Positions 14,142 to 22,014 of a stretch of 22,014 bases of DNA are shown in pieces. A program made the translations under genes and the position numbers. This stretch comes from Dichotomicrobium sp964650735 (lineage in GTDB: Bacteria; Pseudomonadota; Alphaproteobacteria; Rhizobiales; Rhodomicrobiaceae), in assembly GCA_964650735.1 (NCBI GenBank), contig CAZYUT010000025.1, positions 1 to 22,014 of the forward strand, written 5' to 3'. Positions within the stretch are counted from its first letter, which is position 1. Each line of letters opens with the position of its first letter. Under the pieces are notes generated by a model. That model ran no database searches, was not told the origin of the DNA, and saw only the letters and a program-made list of their open reading frames with translations.

Positions 14142-15065
14142 GTGAGACAGGGGCGCGCGATCAGGCAGGCGAATCGGTCTATCCGGCTGACGCATCAGCC
14201 CAACGGACGGCGCAGACCAAAGGCGCTGGCAGCAGCGTTCCTTGCCGCCAGCATGTTGTCGCCCGCGCCGTCGGCGGCCGCGACGGCAGCTGCTCTCCCG
14301 GCGTCCTCTGCCGCGGCGAGCCCGGAACCAATCGCCCGGCTCGATGCGAGCCGGCTGGCTGATCGCACCATCCCAGGCGCACTGGCACTGCAGCCGATCG
14401 TCCTCGCCCAGCGCGAAGGCTTCTCGGTCCGCGATGTGACCGGTCCGCCAGACCAGCCGCTTCCGCTTGAGATCAGTCTGCCGCCCGAGGCCGGCGACCT
14501 GTTCCGCGTTGTCATGATCCGCGGCCTGCCGGACGATTTCAAACTGACTTCAGGCGTATCGCTCGAAGACGCCTGGGCGCTCTCGCCCGGCGAGACGGAA
14601 CGCGCCGCGCTGGTTGCCCCGCCCGGCTATAGCGGCGAATTCTCCTTCGAAGTGCTGTTCATCCATGGCAATGGCGAGGAGCGGGAGCAGAAGATCGTTA
14701 ATGTGCGCATTGGCCCTGAACCTGCGCAGGGGCCAAACGCGACGGCAGCCAATCAGACGCAGGAGCCCGAAGGCGCGCGGCAGACGCTCTCGCCCGAGAT
14801 TCAGGCGTCGATGTTTGACCGGGCCGAGCGGATGATGGCAGACGGGGACATTGCGGGCGCAAGACTGATGTTGCGTTATCTGGCGGAGAACGGCGTGGCC
14901 GGCGCGGCCTTCGCGATGGGGCAGACCTACGATCCGGGTTTTCTTGAGGACATCTATGTGCGCGGAGAAGACCCTGCAGACCTTGCGAAAGCGCGCGAGT
15001 GGTATCAGCGCGCGGCGCAGATGGGCAACGCCGATGCCCGGTCGCGACTGACGGCATTGGAATAG
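14142..15065 (+). CDS. Exported protein with Sel1-like repeat
   Basis: A 307-residue protein. It begins with an unusually long basic region (about 27 residues, many Arg) before the hydrophobic segment LAAAFLAASML and an Ala/Ser/Pro stretch, so it is probably secreted or membrane-anchored. Residues 90-195 look like beta strands (PLEISLPPEAGD, FEVLFIHGNG). The C-terminus (about 225-307) has paired helices ending in AREWYQRAAQMGNADARSRL, a typical Sel1/TPR-like repeat used in protein contacts. It starts with GTG at 14142, with GAGGG five bases ahead. It sits 52 bases after the TAXI gene, a pairing that hints at a joint envelope function. The precise role is not known. Confidence 0.8.
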   Translation: MRQGRAIRQANRSIRLTHQPNGRRRPKALAAAFLAASMLSPAPSAAATAAALPASSAAASPEPIARLDASRLADRTIPGALALQPIVLAQREGFSVRDVTGPPDQPLPLEISLPPEAGDLFRVVMIRGLPDDFKLTSGVSLEDAWALSPGETERAALVAPPGYSGEFSFEVLFIHGNGEEREQKIVNVRIGPEPAQGPNATAANQTQEPEGARQTLSPEIQASMFDRAERMMADGDIAGARLMLRYLAENGVAGAAFAMGQTYDPGFLEDIYVRGEDPADLAKAREWYQRAAQMGNADARSRLTALE

Positions 15066-15082
15066 CAGCCACGCTGGCTGCG

Positions 15083-15111
15083 TTGACATTGGCCGTCCCG
15101 ACACGTATTGC
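15083..15111 (+). promoter_or_regulatory. Sigma-70-type promoter for rpmJ
   Basis: A perfect TTGACA -35 (15083-15088) is separated by 17 bases from a TATTGC -10 (15106-15111). Transcription would start near 15118 and give a leader of about 50 bases before the L36 ATG. A strong promoter suits a ribosomal protein gene. Confidence 0.65.
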
Positions 15112-15168
15112 TGACCTTGATCGCAACACGCCATCTGCTGATGGCCGAATTCTTTTGCAGGACGAGCC

Positions 15169-15294
15169 ATGAAGGTCAGAAATTCGATCAAGTCGCTGCG
15201 CAAGCGCCACCGGGACAACCGTCTCGTCCGGCGCAAAGGCCGCGTTTATATCATTAACAAGACCAACCCGCGCTGCAAGGCGCGCCAAGGTTGA
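15169..15294 (+). CDS. rpmJ: 50S ribosomal protein L36, zinc-independent (type B) form
   Basis: A 41-residue, highly basic protein beginning MKVRNSIKSLRKRH and ending NPRCKARQG, the standard L36 of alphaproteobacteria. The zinc-binding Cys/His set of the C+ form is missing; only one cysteine remains, so this is the C- paralogue type (YkgO-like). It is a structural part of the large ribosomal subunit near the peptidyl-transferase centre. The ATG at 15169 has AGGA six bases upstream. It stands alone, away from the ribosomal operons, with its own promoter at 15083-15111. Confidence 0.95.
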   Translation: MKVRNSIKSLRKRHRDNRLVRRKGRVYIINKTNPRCKARQG

Positions 15295-15318
15295 AGCTGC
15301 GCCGGCCCGGCTGACATT

Positions 15319-15346
15319 TTGACCAAGCGCACTTCGGTGTTATCTT
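15319..15346 (+). promoter_or_regulatory. Promoter predicting a leaderless TPR-protein mRNA
   Basis: TTGACC (15319-15324) is followed after 16 bases by TATCTT (15341-15346). The expected transcription start, six to seven bases on, coincides with the A of the ATG at 15353. There is no Shine-Dalgarno sequence before that ATG, which agrees with a leaderless message. The same -35 and spacer length appear in the tRNA-Leu promoter at 20106-20133. Confidence 0.5.
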
Positions 15347-15352
15347 GCCTGT

Positions 15353-15997
15353 ATGAGCACTCTCCGGTCGCGTTTTTGTTGGCTCTGCGCGCTAGCTGCG
15401 CTTGCGATAGCGTGCGCGCCGCCGCCATCTTCCGCGCAATCTGATTATCCCGGTCCATCGCTGCCGCCGGGCGTTGAAGATGGCGTGAGCGAACTGGAAG
15501 CGATTGCGCCGAACCGCGAGATGCTGCTCGACACGCTTTATCAGCGGCTTGAGCAGGCCGAAACGCCCGAGCGGGCGCAGGCCGTGGCGAAAAGCATCGA
15601 GAGCCTCTGGCGCAGCAGCGGCAGCCCCACCGTTGACTTGCTTCTGGCGCGGGCGATGACGCTGATCGGCGCGAACGAGCATGATCTCGCGCTGGCGATC
15701 CTGGATACCATTGTCATCTCGGCGCCGGAGTTCGCAGAAGGTTGGAGCCAGCGCGCGATGGTGCACTTTCAGCGGCGCGACTTTCGCGCGGCGCTGGGCG
15801 ATCTGCGGCGTGTGCTCGCGCTTGAGCCGCGGCATTTCCGCGCCCTGCAGGGCGTTGCCGTTATTCTCAACGAGTTCGGCGAACGAGAGCGCGCCCTGGA
15901 CGCGTATCGCCGTGTCCTCGAAATCTACCCGTTGAAGAAAGAGGCACTTGAGGCCGTCGAGGAGCTTCGGCGCGACGTCGAGGGGCAGGACATCTAG
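15353..15997 (+). CDS. Exported tetratricopeptide-repeat protein
   Basis: A 214-residue protein. The N-terminus is a signal peptide (LCALAALAIAC) whose cysteine could serve as a lipobox (AIAC), making it a possible lipoprotein; cleavage after SSAQ is the alternative. About three TPR units fill 105-205, for example FAEGWSQRAMVHFQRRDFRA, then HFRALQGVAVILNEFGERER and ALDAYRRVLEIYP. TPR proteins act as scaffolds; the partner is unknown. Related small TPR proteins are widespread in alphaproteobacteria. The ATG at 15353 has no ribosome site, but a promoter ends seven bases before it. It follows rpmJ by 58 bases and precedes metH by 135 bases, and is likely a separate transcript. Confidence 0.83.
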   Translation: MSTLRSRFCWLCALAALAIACAPPPSSAQSDYPGPSLPPGVEDGVSELEAIAPNREMLLDTLYQRLEQAETPERAQAVAKSIESLWRSSGSPTVDLLLARAMTLIGANEHDLALAILDTIVISAPEFAEGWSQRAMVHFQRRDFRAALGDLRRVLALEPRHFRALQGVAVILNEFGERERALDAYRRVLEIYPLKKEALEAVEELRRDVEGQDI

Positions 15998-16132
15998 CGC
16001 GCATCCGGCGGCGGCTCGGCATCCTCCTTACAACCGATCGCCCCGGCTCAAGCGCCCGCGCCGCGCGGCCATACTTTACGCCAGGGCCTTGCGCGCGCAT
16101 CCGCCCGTACAATCCAAACGAGGGAGACGCGA

Positions 16133-18808
<2,676 letters not shown>

Positions 18809-18814
18809 ACCGGA

Positions 18815-19777
18815 TCAGTCGATCGTGGCGACGGCGGTGCGCTCGCGCCGCTCCTTGCGCTTTTGCAGCGCGGCTGCGCGATTGCCGCAAACGAGCGGGC
18901 GCAACTTAGGCGCGGGCGCGTCAAGCCCCGGACCGTAGCCGTAATGTTCCAGGCGCGGGGCAAACATCTTCTTCCAGTCGTAAACCTCAAAAGCGTAATC
19001 GAGCAGCGCCCTGGCCCGATCAGTGCGGTCGCGGCCCGTATACGACCCCATCACAACGGCAATCAGCTGGCGGTCCCCGCGCGTCGCGCTGGCAACAACG
19101 TTGAAGCCAGAATCGCAGATAAAGCCGGTCTTCATGCCGTCCGCGCCCTCATAGACCCGCAACAACGCATTATGCGAGCGCATGTAGGCCTGGCCGATGC
19201 GGAAGGAGCGCTCCGCGTAGAAATAGGCGTATTCCGGGAATTCGCGCAGCAGCGCGCGCCCAAGGATCGCCATGTCGCGGGCGGTAGAGATTTGCCGCGC
19301 GTCGGGCAGACCGTGCGGGTTGACGAAACGCGTGCGGGTCATGCCGAGGCGCTGAGCCGTCGCGTTCATCTTCTCGGCGAAAGCCTCGACGCTGCCAGCA
19401 AGCTTTTCGGCGAACATCACAGAGACATCATTTGCGGACTTGATGATTAGCGCGCGCAGCGCGGTCGGCATGCTCATCTCGGTGCCGACCGGCGCGCCGA
19501 TCTTGCTCGGCGGCTCGGCATGGGCGCGCTCCGACACAATGAGCTTGTCCTCCATCGACAGCTTGCCGTCGCGCATGGCCTCAAAGGCGAGATAGGCGGT
19601 CATGAGCTTGGTGAGCGAAGCGGGGTGCCAGCGCAGGTCGATGTCCTCGGCGTAGAGCACCAGGCCAGTCTGTGCGTCGATCACGAGCGCGGGCGCGGCG
19701 CGCGCCCCGGATGTCGTGCCCGCCACCAGGACCGCCAGCACTGCCATGATCGCGAAGACCTGAAATCCGGCACGCAT
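18815..19777 (-). CDS. D-alanyl-D-alanine carboxypeptidase (PBP5/DacA family), short form
   Basis: A 320-residue S11-family DD-peptidase. The signal peptide is about 1-27 (ending GARA). The three catalytic motifs are present: Ser54-Leu-Thr-Lys57, Ser114-Ala-Asn116 and Lys216-Thr-Gly218. It trims the terminal D-alanine of peptidoglycan stem peptides in the periplasm. E. coli PBP5 is about 403 residues; here the C-terminal beta-domain and amphipathic membrane anchor are missing, replaced by a short basic tail (QKRKERRERT). The ATG at 19775-19777 is chosen because the signal peptide begins there. The frame stays open upstream through the tRNA gene, which is clearly not protein-coding. It is convergent with metH. 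Confidence 0.93.
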   Translation of the reverse strand: MRAGFQVFAIMAVLAVLVAGTTSGARAAPALVIDAQTGLVLYAEDIDLRWHPASLTKLMTAYLAFEAMRDGKLSMEDKLIVSERAHAEPPSKIGAPVGTEMSMPTALRALIIKSANDVSVMFAEKLAGSVEAFAEKMNATAQRLGMTRTRFVNPHGLPDARQISTARDMAILGRALLREFPEYAYFYAERSFRIGQAYMRSHNALLRVYEGADGMKTGFICDSGFNVVASATRGDRQLIAVVMGSYTGRDRTDRARALLDYAFEVYDWKKMFAPRLEHYGYGPGLDAPAPKLRPLVCGNRAAALQKRKERRERTAVATID

Positions 19778-19987
19778 CGCAACTCTACCCCGTCTCGCCG
19801 TTCGTTCGTGGTTTCCAGCACTCACGCGCAAGACTAAGCCGAAAACTTGACAAATGTGCAAAGTAACCCAGTTAGATGGAGGCGATTTTTCACCTACATG
19901 GATTTTTAGCCGCAGTTGCCGGATGAGGGCAAGCGCGCGATCCAATGGACGGAACGTTGGAGGGGCGCGGCGTGACGCCGCGCGTGT

Positions 19988-20074
19988 TGGTGCCCCAGGC
20001 CTGACTCGAACAGGCACGCCCTTGCGGGCAACAGATTTTGAGTCTGTCGCGTCTACCGATTCCGCCACTGGGGC
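19988..20074 (-). tRNA. tRNA-Leu (anticodon CAA)
   Basis: On the minus strand an 87-base cloverleaf can be drawn with a perfect 7-bp acceptor stem (GCCCCAG with CTGGGGC) and an encoded CCA end (19990-19988). The anticodon stem CAGA/TCTG holds the loop CTCAAAA, giving anticodon CAA, which reads UUG. There is a long class II variable arm (TGCCCGCAAGGGCGT) and a T arm with GTTCGAGTC. The extra arm and the discriminator A confirm leucine. Its promoter lies at 20106-20133. Confidence 0.97.
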
Positions 20075-20105
20075 CGCTGCAACCAACCCGCCATCACGAC
20101 GCCCG

Positions 20106-20133
20106 ATCATAACCGACGCCTTGTTCCGGTCAA
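20106..20133 (-). promoter_or_regulatory. Promoter of tRNA-Leu
   Basis: On the minus strand TTGACC (20133-20128) and TATGAT (20111-20106) are 16 bases apart. The start would be near 20099, about 25 bases before the mature tRNA 5' end. Both hexamers are close to the sigma-70 consensus. Confidence 0.65.
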
Positions 20134-20231
20134 TATAAGACGCCAGCAAGGCCACTGCCACAAAGCGAAAACGCCCGGCCGCGCGCGGGTTTGATGGACA
20201 AAGCGTGCGCGCCGCTGTAAAGCACAGCGTC

Positions 20232-20810
20232 ATGCTCAGAGCCCTTTATGATCGCGTGATGGCGTTAGCCGCTCACCGCTTTGCGCTGTGGTGGCTTATG
20301 CTGGTCAGCTTCGTCGAAAGCTCGGTGTTTCCGATCCCGCCGGACGTGATGCTGGTGCCGATGGTGCTGGCCAAGCGCGCCAAGGCGTGGTTCTACGCTG
20401 CGATGACGACGCTAAGCTCCGTTGCCGGCGGCGCGGCGGGCTACGCGATCGGCTATTTCTTCTTCGAGCTGGTGGGTCAGCCGATCCTCGAATTCTACGG
20501 CAAGACCGACCAGTTCGCGGAGTTCGCCCAAGGTTACAATGAATGGGGGGCAGCGATCGTGCTGTTCGCAGGCATCACGCCGTTCCCCTACAAGGTGATC
20601 ACGATCGCCTCGGGCGTTACCGGGCTGAACTTCCTGGTGTTCATGCTCGCGAGCGTGGTCGCGCGCGGCTTCCGCTTTTACCTTGTCGCGGCGCTGCTCT
20701 ACTGGTTTGGCCCGCCGATCCGCAGCTTCATAGAGCGGCGGCTAGGCCTCGTGACCTTTGCGTTCTTCGTGGCCTTGTTCGGCGGCTTCCTCGCGCTCAG
20801 ATACATTTGA
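20232..20810 (+). CDS. YqaA/DedA-family (VTT domain) membrane protein
   Basis: A 192-residue integral membrane protein. About four to five hydrophobic helices are seen (WWLMLVSFVESSVFPIPPDV; AAMTTLSSVAGGAAGYAIGY; VLFAGITPFPYKVITIASGV; the region from FLVFMLASVV; the C-terminal LVTFAFFVALFGGFLA). ESSVFPIPPDV and the FAGITPFPYK loop are the re-entrant signatures of the DedA/SNARE-associated superfamily, whose members flip lipid carriers or lipids. The exact substrate is not known for the YqaA branch. The ATG at 20232 is preferred because relatives begin near this MLRALYD; a GTG at 20205 is the alternative. dsbB follows after 18 bases, so the two are probably cotranscribed. Confidence 0.87.
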   Translation: MLRALYDRVMALAAHRFALWWLMLVSFVESSVFPIPPDVMLVPMVLAKRAKAWFYAAMTTLSSVAGGAAGYAIGYFFFELVGQPILEFYGKTDQFAEFAQGYNEWGAAIVLFAGITPFPYKVITIASGVTGLNFLVFMLASVVARGFRFYLVAALLYWFGPPIRSFIERRLGLVTFAFFVALFGGFLALRYI

Positions 20811-20828
20811 GGCGGCGCGGAGGCTGAC

Positions 20829-21350
20829 ATGCAACAGATTATGGACAACATTGGGATGCGCGAAGCGGCGCTGGGCGTGCTGGCGCTGTCCGGCGCGACG
20901 ATCCTCGCAGCGCTGGCTTACGAACATATCGGCGGTTATGTGCCATGTGAACTTTGCTATCGGCAGCGCTGGGCGTACTATATCGCGATTCCCATGGCGC
21001 TGCTCGGAGTGCTGTTGGTGCGCAATCGACCGGCGCTCGCCGCGGCTGCGCTGGCGGTGGCCGGTGTGGCTTTCCTCCTGAACACCGGCCTTGGCGTGCA
21101 TCATGCAGGCGTGGAATGGGGTTGGTGGGCCGGACCGGCGGGCTGCTCCGGCGGCGCGCAGGTCTCCAGCGATACGGCTGCGCTCATTGAGAGCCTGCGC
21201 GATAACCAGATCGTGCGCTGCGACCAGCCGGCCTTCCGTTTCCTCGGCCTGTCCTTCGCGGGTTGGAACGCGGTGATCTCGCTCGCGCTGGCGGTCCTGG
21301 CGGGGCTAGGGCTGCGGCGCTTCACGCGTCGGCATCTTGCAACGGCCTGA
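20829..21350 (+). CDS. dsbB: Disulfide bond formation protein DsbB
   Basis: A 173-residue inner-membrane protein with four hydrophobic helices. The first periplasmic loop has Cys40 and Cys43 in VPCELCYRQR, the quinone-linked pair. The second loop has Cys106 (PAGCSGG) and Cys131 (IVRCDQPAF), the pair that reoxidises DsbA. RFLGLSFAGWN then leads into the last helix, a conserved DsbB feature. It passes electrons from DsbA to ubiquinone, keeping periplasmic disulfide formation running. The ATG at 20829 has GGAGG five bases upstream. It sits 18 bases after the YqaA gene, in a likely two-gene operon. Confidence 0.95.
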   Translation: MQQIMDNIGMREAALGVLALSGATILAALAYEHIGGYVPCELCYRQRWAYYIAIPMALLGVLLVRNRPALAAAALAVAGVAFLLNTGLGVHHAGVEWGWWAGPAGCSGGAQVSSDTAALIESLRDNQIVRCDQPAFRFLGLSFAGWNAVISLALAVLAGLGLRRFTRRHLATA

Positions 21351-21450
21351 CCGGTGCACAGCGGCAACGCAATCTCGAAAAAACCATAGTTCACTCCAAT
21401 ATCGTACTTGTGCCGTGGCGTAAGGGTAACAGCGTCAGCTGGAGTGAGTT

Positions 21451-21654
21451 GTGAATCAGCAGTGGAAAGCGTTGGGTGCGCTCGCGGATGGCGTGCTGCG
21501 CCAGGCGGCCGAAGCGCGAGAGCAGACGGTCGGCGAGTTGCGTGAGGCGGAAGCGATGCAGGGCGCGGCGGCATATCGGCGCCGGGCACAGCCGGCGATG
21601 GTGAAAGCGGCGAAGATCGATGCGCCGCGGCAGCTTGAGTTGCCGCTCGTGTAG
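21451..21654 (+). CDS. Small unknown protein, 67 residues
   Basis: An unrecognised small soluble protein. It starts with GTG at 21451, six bases after GGAG, a good ribosome site. Residues 5-50 are predicted helical and rich in Ala, Glu, Arg and Gln. The C-terminus ends in the short hydrophobic motif LELPLV, which could be a peptide docking site. No cysteine or membrane span is present. It lies 100 bases after dsbB and is convergent with the sulfurtransferase gene, eight bases apart. The good ribosome site and tidy fit between neighbours favour a real gene. Confidence 0.6.
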   Translation: MNQQWKALGALADGVLRQAAEAREQTVGELREAEAMQGAAAYRRRAQPAMVKAAKIDAPRQLELPLV

Positions 21655-21662
21655 CGGGCCAA

Positions 21663-22014
21663 TCAGGACGACGAGCCTTCGCCAGACGCCACGGGCGTAT
21701 CCGGCGCTTCGCTCCACTCGGTCCAGGAGCCGTCATAGACAGCGGCGCGCTCGTATCCGGCGGTCGCAAGCCCCAGCGCGAGGATGCACGCCGTCACGCC
21801 TGACCCGCAAGTCGTCACGATCGGCTTGTTGAGATCAACCTGCGCCATCTGAAACAGCTGCTGAATCTGATCGGGTGAGCGCAAGGTCCCATCATCGTTC
21901 AGCATCGCCGCGTAGTGCAGATTGCGCGAGCCGGGGATATGTCCGGCGCGACCTGTTGGGCGTGGCTCCGGCGCCATAGCGTGGAACCGCTCAGGCGAGC
22001 GGGCATCAACGATC
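21663..22014 (-). CDS. sseA: 3-mercaptopyruvate sulfurtransferase, C-terminal part (5' end cut by window)
   Basis: About 117 C-terminal residues are visible; the gene enters from the right edge. IVDARSPERF and GHIPGSRNLHY are the rhodanese-fold CH2 motifs. TTCGSGVTAC holds the active-site loop CGSGVTA, which is characteristic of mercaptopyruvate sulfurtransferase rather than of thiosulfate rhodanese. VYDGSWTEWS closes the domain, as is usual. The enzyme moves sulfur from 3-mercaptopyruvate to thiols or cyanide in the cytoplasm. The stop is at 21663-21665. The preceding small gene is on the opposite strand. Confidence 0.85.
   Translation of the reverse strand, partial: IVDARSPERFHAMAPEPRPTGRAGHIPGSRNLHYAAMLNDDGTLRSPDQIQQLFQMAQVDLNKPIVTTCGSGVTACILALGLATAGYERAAVYDGSWTEWSEAPDTPVASGEGSSS

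Noticed and set aside
15998..16132. SAM, SAH or cobalamin riboswitch ahead of metH
   Set aside because: The 135 bases show no conserved riboswitch core that I recognise, and the spacing leaves little room for a cobalamin element.
19778..20233. Extension of the DD-peptidase reading frame to a 472-residue protein
   Set aside because: The extension runs straight through the tRNA-Leu gene and its promoter and precedes a clear signal peptide at 19777.

Overview
The window is about 22 kb of GC-rich, densely packed bacterial chromosome. It contains 22 protein genes (two cut by the window edges), one tRNA and one candidate small RNA. The gene families point to an alphaproteobacterium, most likely of the Rhizobiales/Hyphomicrobiales: a cysteine-poor L36, a TAXI protein beside a Sel1 protein, a dapC-like aminotransferase-ftsK-lolA run, and xthA next to a stand-alone cyclic-nucleotide-type domain and an OmpR-type regulator. 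No transposase, integrase, phage gene, CRISPR array or attachment site is visible. This looks like core chromosome, not an island.

Layout. 1-1043 (minus): a short-chain dehydrogenase followed by an NADPH-dependent FMN-reductase-type protein. 1267-2079: an unrecognised 270-residue protein, convergent with a YkuD L,D-transpeptidase. 2715-3955: an orphan response regulator, then a cNMP-like domain protein that lacks the phosphate-binding arginine. 3957-4769 (minus): exonuclease III. 4770-5166: a gene-free stretch holding a candidate minus-strand sRNA with a strong intrinsic terminator and C-rich loops. 5167-7901: a PIF1-like helicase translationally coupled to a class I/II aminotransferase. 8017-11578: ftsK and a LolA-type carrier. 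11615-12619 (minus): a copper pair, PCu(A)C chaperone and a DUF2946-type protein, under a promoter that lies inside a palindrome. 12956-15997: TAXI binding protein, Sel1 protein, ribosomal protein L36 and a TPR protein whose promoter predicts a leaderless mRNA. 16133-18808: a MetH that lacks the homocysteine domain. 18815-20074 (minus): a short DD-peptidase and tRNA-Leu(CAA). 20232-21654: a YqaA/DedA membrane protein, DsbB and a small unknown protein. 21663-22014 (minus): the C-terminal part of a mercaptopyruvate sulfurtransferase.

How the genes fit together. Much of the window serves the cell envelope: L,D-transpeptidase, DD-peptidase, LolA, DsbB, the copper chaperone, the YqaA protein, and the exported TAXI, Sel1 and TPR proteins. 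A second theme is DNA maintenance: xthA, the PIF1-like helicase and ftsK. metH and the aminotransferase are amino-acid metabolism. I found no obviously new multi-gene system. The signals most worth checking are the sRNA candidate, the promoter-embedded palindrome of the copper pair, the leaderless TPR mRNA, the divided MetH, and the cNMP-like protein without its key arginine.
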